Under the pieces are notes generated by a model. It did not search any database and was not told the origin of the DNA. It saw only the letters and a list, made by a program, of their open reading frames with translations. Of a DNA stretch of 64,000 nt, positions 35,994 to 45,600 are shown in pieces (position 1 is the stretch's first letter; each line of letters opens with the position of its first letter). The DNA comes from MPNO01 sp965200535 (lineage in GTDB: Bacteria; Pseudomonadota; Alphaproteobacteria; MPNO01), in NCBI GenBank assembly GCA_965200535.1, contig CBDAUF010000001.1, positions 372,001 to 436,000 of the forward strand. Direction: 5' to 3'. A program made the translations under genes and the position numbers.

Positions 35994-37333
35994 TGGACCC
36001 GACGCTTCTCGGCGTTCTCGGCCTCGGCCTCCTTGTTGTCCTGATGAGCCAGCGCGTGCCCGTCGCGCTCGCCATGACGGTGGTCGGATTCGCCGGCCTC
36101 GCGGTGCTGAACAGCTGGCCCGCCGCGCTCGCAACCCTGGTGACCGAGACGTGGAGCACGCTGATCTTCTACGAGCTCACCGTCATCCCGTTCTTCGTCC
36201 TGATGGGCAACGTCGCGAGTGCCTGCGGTATGAGCAGAGACCTCTACAACGCGGCCAACGCATGGGTCGGCTGGATGCGCGGCGGGCTCGCCCACGGCAC
36301 GGTGCTGGGGTGCACCGGGTTCGCCGCCCTTTCGGGGTCGTCGGTGGCCTCCGCGCTCACCATCGGCCGCGTCGCCCTGCCCGAGATGGCGCGCTTCGGC
36401 TACGACCGCAAGCTGGCCGCCGGCGCGGTCGCGGCGGGCGGGACCCTCGGCATCCTTATCCCCCCGTCCACCGGGTTCGTGATCTACGCCATCCTGACCG
36501 AGGAATCGATCGGCCGGCTGTTCCTCGCCGGGGTCATTCCGGGCATCCTTCTGGCCGCGATCTTTCTGGTCGCGATCTTCATCCAGATCGCGCTCAAACC
36601 CGAGATCGGCCCGGCCGCCCAACGCCGCGACTGGGCGGAGAAGTGCCGGTCTCTCGGCCGAGGACTCGCGATCATCCTGATCATCGTCGTCTCGATCGGC
36701 GGCATCTACGGCGGCATCTTCACCCCGGTGGAAGCCGCCGCCGTCGGCGCGGTTCTGGCAATCCTGTTCGCGCTGCGCCGCGGCGCGCTGACCGGGCGCG
36801 CAGCCAGCGCGGTGCTGCTCAACACGGTGAGCACGACGGCGATGATCTACTTCATCATCCTCGGCGCGGCAGTCTTCTCGCCCTTTCTCGCCCTGACCCA
36901 GATCCCGGAAACGCTCGCCGCCGCGCTCAAGGCGCTCGAACTCGGGCCGGTCACCCTGCTCGCGATCATTTTGCTCGCATTCATTGCCCTTGGCACATTT
37001 CTCGACGGGTTTGCGATGATGGTGCTGATCCTGCCGATCGTCTTGCCCATCATCGAGCAATCGGAGCTGCCCGCCTTCCTCGGGATGCGGCCCGATTCGA
37101 GCGATCTCAGGGTCTGGTTCGGCGTGGTCATGGTCATCATCCTCGAAATGGCGCTGATCAGTCCGCCGGTCGGGATGAACGTCTTCGTTGTCAAAGGCGT
37201 CGCGCGCGATGTCCCGATACGCGACATCTATGTCGGCATCCTGCCTTTCTGGGCGGCGATGATGGTCTGTCTGGCGATCCTCGTCGCCTTCCCCGGGCTG
37301 TCGCTGTTCCTGCCGAATACAATGCTGAACTGA
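35993..37333 (+). CDS. TRAP transporter large permease (DctM), system 1
   Basis: The 446-residue polytopic protein is the sodium-driven transport subunit. Family segments include LTVIPFFVLMGNVA, GCTGFAALSGSSVASALTIG, GTLGILIPPSTGFVIYA and ISPPVGMNVFVVKG. It completes the first PQM set. Translational coupling with DctQ is shown by the one-base stop/start overlap. The following MFS gene begins 10 bp after the stop. Confidence 0.94.
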   Translation: MDPTLLGVLGLGLLVVLMSQRVPVALAMTVVGFAGLAVLNSWPAALATLVTETWSTLIFYELTVIPFFVLMGNVASACGMSRDLYNAANAWVGWMRGGLAHGTVLGCTGFAALSGSSVASALTIGRVALPEMARFGYDRKLAAGAVAAGGTLGILIPPSTGFVIYAILTEESIGRLFLAGVIPGILLAAIFLVAIFIQIALKPEIGPAAQRRDWAEKCRSLGRGLAIILIIVVSIGGIYGGIFTPVEAAAVGAVLAILFALRRGALTGRAASAVLLNTVSTTAMIYFIILGAAVFSPFLALTQIPETLAAALKALELGPVTLLAIILLAFIALGTFLDGFAMMVLILPIVLPIIEQSELPAFLGMRPDSSDLRVWFGVVMVIILEMALISPPVGMNVFVVKGVARDVPIRDIYVGILPFWAAMMVCLAILVAFPGLSLFLPNTMLN

Positions 37334-37343
37334 GCCCCGACCG

Positions 37344-38543
37344 GTGCGACCGTCCGTCCGCCGCCGGCGGCCGCCAATGCCGGCATGGGTGCGGCTTTCG
37401 ATCGGCGGCGCGGCGACGCTCCTGGTCGGCATGGGGATCGGCCGGTTTTCCTATACACCGCTTCTCCCCGCCCTAATCGACGAGGGCTGGCTGAGTTCGG
37501 CGGAAGCCGGGGCGGTGGCCGCATTCAATCTCGCCGGCTACCTGACCGGCGCTCTCGCCGCGCCCTGGCTGCGGCGCCGCGTCGGCGAAGCGGCGCTGCT
37601 GCGCGCCTGCCTGTGGGTCACGCTCATCTGCCTGGCCGCGAGCATCGCCCCGGCGGGGGCCGCCTGGCTCGCGTTATGGCGCGGAGTGGCGGGGATCACC
37701 ATGGGCGTGATGATGATCTACGCGCTTGCGATCGTTACCCGCGAAGCCCCGCCCGAAAGACTCGGTGCAGCGACGGGGATCGTCTTTACCGGAGTCGGTG
37801 TCGCGATTCTGGGTTCGGGCGTGCTCGTACCGGTGCTCCTCGAATACGGCCTCGTCGCGGCGTGGGCCGGGCTTGCGCTGTTCGGAGCAGGAGGGCTTGC
37901 GGTCGCCCTCTGGGGATGGCGTACCGCCGCGCCGGAGGAGGCGCCGCCAGTGTCCCGGCGGCCTCGGCGCTTCCGTTTCCGCCCGGCCGCCTTGCGCCTG
38001 ATCGCGGCCCAGAGCCTGTTCGGGATCGGGCTCCTGCCCCACAGCATCTACTGGGTCGACTACCTCGTGCGCGGGCTGGGCGGGAGCATCGGCGCGGGCG
38101 GTTTGCACTGGGTTCTGTTCGGGCTCGGGGCGATGACCGGAACCTTTCTCTGGGGGCGGCTCGCCGACCGGCTCGGACACCGCGCCACCCTGGTGTTGGT
38201 CATGGCGAGCCTCGCCGTGGGCGTCGCATTTCCCGCGATCCTTCCGCACGGCTGGGTGCTGGTCTTCTCGTCTCTGGTGGTCGGCGCGCAGCCCGGATTT
38301 TCCGCGGTCGTTTCCGGCCGGGTGCACCAGATCGTGGGTCCCGCCGAAATGCCGCCCCTCTGGCGCGCAATGGCGCTGGTGGGGGGCGTTGCCCAGGTCG
38401 TCGGCGGCTATCTGCTGGTGGCGCTCTTCGAAATCAGCGGAAGCCATGTCCCGGTCTTCCTGATCGGCGGAACGGCGATGGCCGTGGGGGCGCTCCTTGT
38501 CGTCAACCTGAAGGCGGAAACATCGGGCCGGACGGGCAACTGA
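37344..38543 (+). CDS. YbfB/YjiJ family MFS transporter
   Basis: The 12-helix major facilitator protein belongs to the YbfB/YjiJ family (GMGIGRFSYTPLLPALIDEG is its hallmark start, read as GMGIGRFSYTPLLP). GRLADRLGHRATL is the loop 8-9 MFS motif. The substrate is unknown. The start may be GTG 37344 or ATG 37377; the latter would shorten the protein by 11 residues without losing helix 1. Its place between two TRAP sets suggests shared transport or export of related organic acids. Confidence 0.87.
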   Translation: MRPSVRRRRPPMPAWVRLSIGGAATLLVGMGIGRFSYTPLLPALIDEGWLSSAEAGAVAAFNLAGYLTGALAAPWLRRRVGEAALLRACLWVTLICLAASIAPAGAAWLALWRGVAGITMGVMMIYALAIVTREAPPERLGAATGIVFTGVGVAILGSGVLVPVLLEYGLVAAWAGLALFGAGGLAVALWGWRTAAPEEAPPVSRRPRRFRFRPAALRLIAAQSLFGIGLLPHSIYWVDYLVRGLGGSIGAGGLHWVLFGLGAMTGTFLWGRLADRLGHRATLVLVMASLAVGVAFPAILPHGWVLVFSSLVVGAQPGFSAVVSGRVHQIVGPAEMPPLWRAMALVGGVAQVVGGYLLVALFEISGSHVPVFLIGGTAMAVGALLVVNLKAETSGRTGN

Positions 38544-38666
38544 ACGGTGCTCCGACACTTCCCCGGGATCGGCGTTCCGGGCTTGCCGATAATGCATGAC
38601 AGGGACGGGGTCATGTCCTTATGGTCCTCTCGAAATCGGCGAACCACGAACAGGGAGACCCAGTCG

Positions 38667-39644
38667 ATGAAACATGCGTTGCCAACCGGCGTCATTGGCG
38701 CCGCCGCCGTTCTGGCGGTGCTGGCCGCTCCGGCAGGAGCAGCGGAGTCGACCGTCAAGCTCGTCTCGATGCTGTCCAAGAAAACCCCGATTGGCCAGTC
38801 ATTTGACGGGTTCATCACCCGGTTGAACAAAAAGCTCGCCGGGGAGTTCCGCATCGACTGGCGCGGCGGACCGGAGGTCGTGCCCCAGTTCAAGCAGCCC
38901 AACGCGGTGCGCCTAGGCTCGGTGGACGCAACCCTGACCAGCCCGAGTTACGCTAACGGAATCCTCAACGTCTCCGGCGCGGCCAACTACTCGAACAAGA
39001 CGTACGAGGAGATCAAGCCCACCGGCTATCACGACTACATGGCCGAACTTCACGCCGGCAAGGGGCTGATTTATGTCGGCGAACTGCCGGTCTCGAAACT
39101 GCGCTTCCACTTCTTTCTGCGCGATTCGATAAAAACGGTCGCGGACCTCCAGAACAAGAAGATCCGGGTCTTCCCGGCAATCGCACCGGCGGTCGCCGCG
39201 CTCGGCGCCTCGCCGCTAGTGCTGCCGATGACGGAGATTTACACCGCGATGGAGCGCGGCATCGTCAAGGGGTTCGTTACCGGCGCGACGGGGACAGCGC
39301 GGCAGTACAAGGGGCTGCTGGGCGCCTATGTCGAACCCGGCTTCTACCGAGCGACGTTTCACTTCCTGGTAAACCCGCGCGCGTGGGCAAAGATCCCGGC
39401 CGGAACGCGCGCCAAGGTGGTCGATTTCGTGCGCAATGTCGATCCGCCGGCCTACGAGGCAAGCTGGGACAAGCGGCTCAGCAGCGGCTATGCCGATCTC
39501 AAGGAAACCGGTGTAAAGGCCGTCCGGTTCTCGCCCGACGAAGAGAAAAAGTTCTCGAAGGTGGTCCTCGAGGCGGCATGGGCAGCAGTGCGCAAGAAGG
39601 CTCCGGAAGAAGGTAAGCGTCTGCAATCCATGCTGATGAAATAG
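38667..39644 (+). CDS. TRAP transporter substrate-binding protein (DctP family), system 2
   Basis: The 325-residue secreted protein has a signal peptide ending near PAGAAES and a DctP-type core with TVADLQNKKIRVFPAIAP and LVLPMTEIYTAMERGIVKGFVTG. In the IRV segment the conserved Arg is kept. The ATG at 38667 follows AGGGAGA. It differs clearly from the system 1 protein, so a different substrate is expected. A 64-bp gap precedes the DctQ gene. Confidence 0.92.
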   Translation: MKHALPTGVIGAAAVLAVLAAPAGAAESTVKLVSMLSKKTPIGQSFDGFITRLNKKLAGEFRIDWRGGPEVVPQFKQPNAVRLGSVDATLTSPSYANGILNVSGAANYSNKTYEEIKPTGYHDYMAELHAGKGLIYVGELPVSKLRFHFFLRDSIKTVADLQNKKIRVFPAIAPAVAALGASPLVLPMTEIYTAMERGIVKGFVTGATGTARQYKGLLGAYVEPGFYRATFHFLVNPRAWAKIPAGTRAKVVDFVRNVDPPAYEASWDKRLSSGYADLKETGVKAVRFSPDEEKKFSKVVLEAAWAAVRKKAPEEGKRLQSMLMK

Positions 39645-39708
39645 GCGGTCTGCACGGATCGGCCGGCTCGGGATCGGCGCAGCCGGCCTCGCCTGGGCTC
39701 CAGACGTT

Positions 39709-40224
39709 ATGCGCGATACGCTGATCCGGGCGGCCAGGTGCTTCGACGGTCTGAACAGGGCGCTCGCTGCGGTTGCCTGCGCCCTGTTCGTCGGCGTCGC
39801 GCTCGCCATCTGCGCCGAGATCGTTACCCGCGCGGCGATCGACGTTTCCAATCCCTGGCTCGTCGAGATAAGCGAGATCGCGCTTCTCTACATCACCTTC
39901 CTGGCGGCGGCCTGGGTGCTGGGCAACGACAAGCACGTGGCGCTCGACTTGCTGCTCAACCACCTGACCGACCGCGCCGCCCGGCGTCTGCATCTCGCGC
40001 TCGCCCTGGTCGCCGCCGCCGCGTGCTTCATCGTCGTATGGTTCGGGATCGCCACGGTCGTGGATCAGTACCGGAACGACATCCGGGAGCCCACGATCAT
40101 GGCGCCGATGACGTACTGGATCACCGCCGTGGTACCGTTTGGCTTCACCCTGCTCGGGATCCAGTTCCTGCGAAGGGGGGTGCGCGCCGCTCTCGGTCTC
40201 TCGCTTGCGGCGGGGCCGCGCTGA
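39709..40224 (+). CDS. TRAP transporter small permease (DctQ), system 2
   Basis: The 171-residue four-helix membrane protein includes the DctQ signature EIVTRAAIDVSNPWLVEISE and KHVALDLLL read in part. It works with the DctM protein encoded 75 bp downstream. Only spacing, not overlap, separates it from the partner gene. Confidence 0.9.
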   Translation: MRDTLIRAARCFDGLNRALAAVACALFVGVALAICAEIVTRAAIDVSNPWLVEISEIALLYITFLAAAWVLGNDKHVALDLLLNHLTDRAARRLHLALALVAAAACFIVVWFGIATVVDQYRNDIREPTIMAPMTYWITAVVPFGFTLLGIQFLRRGVRAALGLSLAAGPR

Positions 40225-40299
40225 GGCGTGTCGGTTTCGCGCGGTCAGATCCCGTTCCGGCGGTCCCGGAAAACGGTTTAGGCGCCGGAACCGACGTCG

Positions 40300-41613
40300 A
40301 TGGAATGGTACGAGGCCTTTCTGGTCATCATGGGCGGCCTGTTCGCCCTGATGTTCATCGGCATGCCGGTGGCGTTCGCGTTCCTCGTCGTCAACCTGGT
40401 CGGCGCGTTCTTCTTCTTCGGCGGCGCACCGGGCATGCTGCAGTTGATCATCCAGATCTCCGAATCCCTCACCACCTTCACCCTCGTGCCGGTCGCCCTC
40501 TTTCTCCTGATGGGCGAGATCATGTTTCACTCGGGGATCGGGTTCGACCTTCTCGACACTCTCGACAAGTGGTTCGGCCGGTTGCGCGGGCGGCTGGCGC
40601 TGATGGCGGTGGGCGGCGGCGTACTGTTCTCGGCGCTTACCGGGAACAGCATGGGCAGCATCGCGCTGCTCGGATCCACGCTGGTGCCGGAGATGGAGCG
40701 GCGCGGTTACCGCAAGCCGATGTCGCTCGGCCCGATTCTCGGAAGCGGCGGTCTCGCCATCATGATTCCACCGAGCGGCCTTGCGGTGCTGCTCGGCGTC
40801 ATCGCCGAACTCTCCATCGGCCAGATCCTCGTCGCCATCATCATACCCGGCATCATCATGGCGGCGCTCTACGCCTGCTACATCGTCGGCCGCTGCGTTA
40901 TCGACCCCGGGGTTGCACCGGCTTTCGAGGTCGAGCGAATCCCCTGGTCGGTCAAGCTGCGCGCGGGTGCGATTCACATCTTTCCGGTCGGCTTCATCAT
41001 CTTCATGGTGGTGGGCGTGATCTTCGTCGGACTGGCGACCCCGAGCGAGTCGGCTGCATCCGGAGCGTTCGCCACCTTTCTGCTCGCGGTCGCCCGCGGC
41101 CGCATGAACTGGACCATCTTCCGGAAGGCGGCCGTGGGAAGCCTCGAGATATCGGTCATGCTGCTCTTGATCATCTCGGGGGCGCTGGCGTTCACGCAGA
41201 TGCTCGCGTTCACCGGGGCGACCGAGGGGCTGGTGAACCTGGTTCTCGGGATCGATGCGGGCCCGATTGCGGTTGTCATGCTGATGATCGTGACCGTCAT
41301 CGGGCTCGGGATGGTGATGGGGCCGGTACCGATCATGCTGGTCACGCTGCCGGTTTTCGTGCCCGTGGTGCAGCAACTCGGCTACGACCCTATCTGGTTC
41401 GCCGTCTTGTACCTGATCGCGATCGAGACGGGCTCGACCTCGCCGCCTTTCGGCGCCGGGCTCTTCGTCATGAAGGGCGTCGCACCCGCGGGAACGACGA
41501 TGAACGAGATTTACCGGGCGGCCATTCCGTTCCTAGTTTGCGACGTGATCGCCATCCTCATCGTGCTCGCCTTTCCCGCCATCGTCGCCTGGCCGCTCGC
41601 GCAAATGTTCTGA
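40300..41613 (+). CDS. TRAP transporter large permease (DctM), system 2
   Basis: The 437-residue polytopic permease has LMFIGMPVAFAFLVVNL near the start, SALTGNSMGSIALLG, GSGGLAIMIPPSGLAVLLG, LATPSESAASGAF and GSTSPPFGAGLFVMKG, all DctM landmarks. It completes the second PQM set. The MBL-fold hydrolase gene starts 10 bp after its stop, so both are likely on one transcript. Confidence 0.94.
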   Translation: MEWYEAFLVIMGGLFALMFIGMPVAFAFLVVNLVGAFFFFGGAPGMLQLIIQISESLTTFTLVPVALFLLMGEIMFHSGIGFDLLDTLDKWFGRLRGRLALMAVGGGVLFSALTGNSMGSIALLGSTLVPEMERRGYRKPMSLGPILGSGGLAIMIPPSGLAVLLGVIAELSIGQILVAIIIPGIIMAALYACYIVGRCVIDPGVAPAFEVERIPWSVKLRAGAIHIFPVGFIIFMVVGVIFVGLATPSESAASGAFATFLLAVARGRMNWTIFRKAAVGSLEISVMLLLIISGALAFTQMLAFTGATEGLVNLVLGIDAGPIAVVMLMIVTVIGLGMVMGPVPIMLVTLPVFVPVVQQLGYDPIWFAVLYLIAIETGSTSPPFGAGLFVMKGVAPAGTTMNEIYRAAIPFLVCDVIAILIVLAFPAIVAWPLAQMF

Positions 41614-41623
41614 GGTGTCGCAA

Positions 41624-42517
41624 ATGTATGTCACCATGCTGGGCACCGGAGCGCCGCTGCCCGATCCCGACCGGGCGCAGTCCGGGATTCTCGTCACCCT
41701 GGAAAACGGCGCCCGCTACATGTTCGACTGCGGCAACGGCACGGTGCGCAACATGGTCGCCGCCAACGCCAGCCCGGCCGAGGTGAAGGCGGTCTTCCTC
41801 ACCCATCTTCACCACGACCACATCTGCGATTTCCCGTTGTTTGCCATCGCCGGCTGGATGTGGGACCGGCCCGACGCACCTATCGTGCTCGGCCCCAAAG
41901 GGACGGGGCATTTCTGCAAGATGCTGTTCGAGGGCGGAGCTTTCGATGCCGATTTTCGGGCACGAAGCGCCTATCCGCTCCGGCAGCAAAACTTGGCCGC
42001 CATGCGGCCCGACGTGCGGGAAGTCCAGCCCGGCCTGGCCTACGAAGACGACGATGTCAGGATCTACTGCGATTTCGTCGAGCATATCCCGCGCGAGATC
42101 AGCGAGTGCTTCGGGATACGCTTGGAGGCGGAAGGCAAGGCCGTTGCCTTTTCCGGCGACACTGCGCCTTGCGAATCGGTCGTCCGTCTTGCCCATCGCG
42201 CGGACGTGCTGATTCACGAATGCACGTTTCCCCAGTCCTTTGTCGAGTTTCGCGCACGGACCGGGGTCGGCACCTTCGCCCACACCCCGCCGGAGGCGCT
42301 CGGAAAGATTGCTCGCGAGGCGGATGTAAAGCTGCTCGTCGCGACCCATTTCGGACATTTCGAATCAACCAACACCGTGATCCGCAGCGCATCCACAAAC
42401 CACTACCCGGTGGAGCTCATGGGGCCGCACCTCATGGACGAGGTGGTGCGCGACATTCGCAAGCACTATTCGGGACCGCTCATGACCGCATATGATCTGA
42501 TGCGGGTGAACCTGTAG
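41624..42517 (+). CDS. Metallo-beta-lactamase-fold hydrolase (RNase Z / arylsulfatase-like)
   Basis: The 297-residue protein binds two metal ions through LTHLHHDHICD (H-x-H-x-D-H), a later histidine in FVEHIPR, the Asp of FSGDTAPC and the final His in ATHFGHFES. Overall pattern (MLGTGAPLPDPDR start, FDCGNGTVRNM) fits the RNase Z-like/arylsulfatase/lactonase branch. In this setting it more likely hydrolyses an ester or lactone of the imported compound than tRNA; that is inference. I use ATG 41624 because GAGGTG sits six bases upstream; GTG 41615 is the alternative. Confidence 0.82.
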   Translation: MYVTMLGTGAPLPDPDRAQSGILVTLENGARYMFDCGNGTVRNMVAANASPAEVKAVFLTHLHHDHICDFPLFAIAGWMWDRPDAPIVLGPKGTGHFCKMLFEGGAFDADFRARSAYPLRQQNLAAMRPDVREVQPGLAYEDDDVRIYCDFVEHIPREISECFGIRLEAEGKAVAFSGDTAPCESVVRLAHRADVLIHECTFPQSFVEFRARTGVGTFAHTPPEALGKIAREADVKLLVATHFGHFESTNTVIRSASTNHYPVELMGPHLMDEVVRDIRKHYSGPLMTAYDLMRVNL

Positions 42518-42602
42518 GGCAAACCGGCTTACCGCCGGGCGCGGCGAGACGCCCTGGCGTCACAGAGCGCCGTGCGCCCCGGAACTTTCGGGAGACATCG
42601 AG

Positions 42603-43547
42603 ATGAGATACCTGGCCACAGCCGTAATCGCCGCCACCGCTGTCGCGTCCGGCGCTTCGGCGCAAACCGTCAGCATCGGCACCAATCCACAAGGCTCGCT
42701 CGCCTACACTACCGGAGCCGGCGTTGCCAAGGTCGCGATCGAGGACGCCGGGGTGAAGATGCGCGTCGTGCCGCAAGGCGGTCCGGTGGTGACGCTGCCG
42801 CTCCTCAACGACGGCGAGCTCGACTTCACGATATCGGTGAGTGTGGTGACCGCTTTCGCGACATCGGGCGGCGCCATGTTCAAGGGCCGCAAGCAGGAAA
42901 ACGTCAGAGTTGTGGCCTCGCTGTTCCCGCTGGTGGTCGGCTGGTACGTGCGCGACGATTCGCCGATCAAGACCATCGCCGACCTCAAGGGCAAGCGGGT
43001 ACCGTCGCGCTACACCAAGCAGAAAATCGCCGGTCTGTTCGCGCGGGCGCTTCTGGCAACCGCCGGCGTTACCATGAAGGACGTTGCCGGTGTGCCGGTG
43101 CCCAACGGTGTACGCGGCGTCCAGGATTTCTTGGAAGGCAAGGTCGATGCGGTGAACTTCTCGCTGTCCTCCGGCAAGACCCGCCAGGCCCACGCCGCCG
43201 TCGGCGGTATCCGCGTTCTTTCGGCCGAGATGAACGACCGGACCCAGGCCGTTCTCCGCAAGATCGCGCCGGGGGCAGTACTCGGGACGATCCAGCCCTC
43301 GCCGGTCTACCCCGGCGTCAAGGGTCCGACCAACACCCTGATCGCGCCCTTTATCGTGAACGCCAGCACGAAGACGCCGGACGAGACCGTCTACAAGGTC
43401 GTAAAGGCGCTGTATGCGAACCAGGCCAAGCTGGTCACCGCGCACAAGTCGTTCGGCGGATTCGATCCCGCCAAGATCAACCGAGACCTCGGCCTGCCCT
43501 ATCACCCGGGCGCGCAGAAATTCTTCAAGGAAGCCGGTCTGATGTAG
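42603..43547 (+). CDS. TAXI family TRAP substrate-binding protein
   Basis: The 314-residue secreted protein has a signal peptide (ends near SGASAQ) and the TAXI-type start SIGTNPQGSLAYTTGAGVAK, with DLKGKRVPSRY later. TAXI proteins bind glutamate-like or other organic anions and feed a fused permease, which is the next gene here (24-bp gap). The ATG follows GGGAGACATCG. It forms the third uptake system of the region. Confidence 0.9.
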   Translation: MRYLATAVIAATAVASGASAQTVSIGTNPQGSLAYTTGAGVAKVAIEDAGVKMRVVPQGGPVVTLPLLNDGELDFTISVSVVTAFATSGGAMFKGRKQENVRVVASLFPLVVGWYVRDDSPIKTIADLKGKRVPSRYTKQKIAGLFARALLATAGVTMKDVAGVPVPNGVRGVQDFLEGKVDAVNFSLSSGKTRQAHAAVGGIRVLSAEMNDRTQAVLRKIAPGAVLGTIQPSPVYPGVKGPTNTLIAPFIVNASTKTPDETVYKVVKALYANQAKLVTAHKSFGGFDPAKINRDLGLPYHPGAQKFFKEAGLM

Positions 43548-43571
43548 CTGGCCCGGCCGGCGCCGAAGGGG

Positions 43572-45512
43572 ATGGCGGAGGCCGAACGGACGGGAGGCGA
43601 GGCGCGGGCGACGTGGACCGTCCGCGTTCTCGGCGCGTGGCTCGGCGGGCTGCTCACGGCCGGAGCGCTCGCCGAAGCGGCCGACCTCTACCGCATCGTC
43701 GGGTTGGTCCTCTACAACGAGCAACGACTCGTGATGCTGCTCGGTATCGGCATCGCGACGCTGTTCGTCGTCAAACCGGCGCGCACCAAGACCGACCGGC
43801 TGCACGTGCCCTGGTATGACGGGCTTGCCGCTGTCGCGGGTGTGGTCGTCTGCGCCTATGTCGCGTGGGACTACGAACAAATCTTCGAGAACCTGCACTT
43901 TCGCCCTGCCGATGCGGTCGTCGCGAGCGTCCTGATCGTCGTTCTGGTGGCCGAAGGGCTCAGGCGAACGGCGGGCGGGGTGTTGTTCTGGTTCATGATC
44001 TTCTTCATTGCCTTCGGGCTGGTCGGCCACCTCGTGCCCGGCGCCTTCCAGGGACGGTCGGTCGATATCGACCGGATGTTCATCTATCTCGGCCTCGATT
44101 CGAACGGGTTGCTCGGTATCCCGCTCACGGTGTCAACGACGATCGTCATCGCCTTCATCTTTTTCGGCGTGCTGCTCGATTCGTCCGGCGGATCGCGCTT
44201 CTTCACCGATATTTCGACGGCGCTGATGGGCCGCTACCGCGGCGGTTCGGCCAAGATCGCGGTCACCGCCTCGTCGCTGTTCGGCTCGATCTCGGGCAGC
44301 GCGGTTTCCAACGTCGTCTCTACCGGGGTGATCACCATCCCTTTGATGCGCAAGGGCGGCTACCCGGCCCACGCCGCAGGCGCGATCGAAGCGGTGGCTT
44401 CCACCGGCGGTCAGTTGATGCCGCCGATGATGGGCGCGGCCGCCTTCGTGATGGCGGAATTCCTTCAGATCGGTTACCGCGAAGTGGTGCTGGCCGCCCT
44501 GCTTCCGGCGCTTCTCTACTATGTCGCCCTGTTCATTCAGGCCGATCTGTTTGCCGCACGCGGCGGCATCGCCCGGGTGGACGCCGCCTTGATCCCTGCG
44601 CGGCTGACGGTCCTGCGGGCCGGCTGGCCGTATATCGTCCCCTTCGCGGTGGTGATCCTCTGTCTGTTCCACTTCAACCTGCGACCGCACACCTCCGCGC
44701 TGTGGGCCGCGGGCAGCCTGATCCCCATCGGCCTGGTGCTCGGTTACAAGGGCGAGCGCATGAGCTGGCGCGCGGTTGCTGCCGCGCTCGGCAAGACGGG
44801 GGCGATCGTGGTGCAGATCGTCATGATCGGCGCCATGGCAGGGATCGTCATCGGTGTGCTCAATATCACCGGGCTGGGCTTCGCGCTGACCCAGGCAATC
44901 ATCCAGGTCGCCGCGGGCAACCTGTTCCTGATTCTGATCCTGGCAGCGGCGATCTCGATCGTTCTCGGCATGGGAATGCCGACGCTCGGCGTCTATCTGC
45001 TGCTGGCAACGCTGGTCGCCCCGTCGATGATCGAGGTCGGGATCCGGCCGATGGCGGCGCACTTGTTCGCGCTCTATTTCGGCATGCTCTCGATGATTAC
45101 CCCGCCCGTGGCGATCGCGGCTTTCGCCGCGGCCACAGTGGCAAACTCCGACCCCATCCGCACCGCCGGCGCAGCAGTGATGTTCGGCTGGTCTGCCTAT
45201 GTGGTGCCGTTCCTGTTCGTTCTCTCGCCCGAACTGATGATGCAGGGCGGCACCATCGCCGTGGTTCACGCAGCGGCGGCTGCCGTGGCCGGCGTGTGGC
45301 TGGTTTCGGTCGGGGTGATCGGCTATTTCACCCGGCCGCTCCCGCCGGTCCGGCGGCTCGGCTTCTGCGCCTCGGGGTTCGCACTGCTGCTTCCGGCCGG
45401 CGCCTTCGCGGGAGCCGAGTGGACCGATGTCGGCGGCCTCGCGCTCGGAGTCTTGCTTGTCGGATACGAGGTCGTCGCGTCCCGTCGGACGGAGGTTCGA
45501 CACACGGGTTAG
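43572..45512 (+). CDS. TRAP transporter fused permease (4TM/12TM), TAXI system
   Basis: The 646-residue protein fuses the DctQ-like and DctM-like parts: about residues 1-150 hold the small-permease helices, the rest the large permease with VTASSLFGSISGSAVSNVVSTG, STGGQLMPPMMGAAAF, and GMPTLGVYLLLATL as landmarks (each shown only in part in family alignments). A further two hydrophobic segments lie at the C-terminus. It partners the TAXI protein. GAAGGGG precedes the ATG. Confidence 0.93.
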   Translation: MAEAERTGGEARATWTVRVLGAWLGGLLTAGALAEAADLYRIVGLVLYNEQRLVMLLGIGIATLFVVKPARTKTDRLHVPWYDGLAAVAGVVVCAYVAWDYEQIFENLHFRPADAVVASVLIVVLVAEGLRRTAGGVLFWFMIFFIAFGLVGHLVPGAFQGRSVDIDRMFIYLGLDSNGLLGIPLTVSTTIVIAFIFFGVLLDSSGGSRFFTDISTALMGRYRGGSAKIAVTASSLFGSISGSAVSNVVSTGVITIPLMRKGGYPAHAAGAIEAVASTGGQLMPPMMGAAAFVMAEFLQIGYREVVLAALLPALLYYVALFIQADLFAARGGIARVDAALIPARLTVLRAGWPYIVPFAVVILCLFHFNLRPHTSALWAAGSLIPIGLVLGYKGERMSWRAVAAALGKTGAIVVQIVMIGAMAGIVIGVLNITGLGFALTQAIIQVAAGNLFLILILAAAISIVLGMGMPTLGVYLLLATLVAPSMIEVGIRPMAAHLFALYFGMLSMITPPVAIAAFAAATVANSDPIRTAGAAVMFGWSAYVVPFLFVLSPELMMQGGTIAVVHAAAAAVAGVWLVSVGVIGYFTRPLPPVRRLGFCASGFALLLPAGAFAGAEWTDVGGLALGVLLVGYEVVASRRTEVRHTG

Positions 45513-45600
45513 CTCCCGCGTTTCAGGCAGCGGAAGCGCCCGGGTTTTGACAGCGCGGGCGCGCGGTCGATATGGTCCGATAAATCTTCCGGAGTGCAGG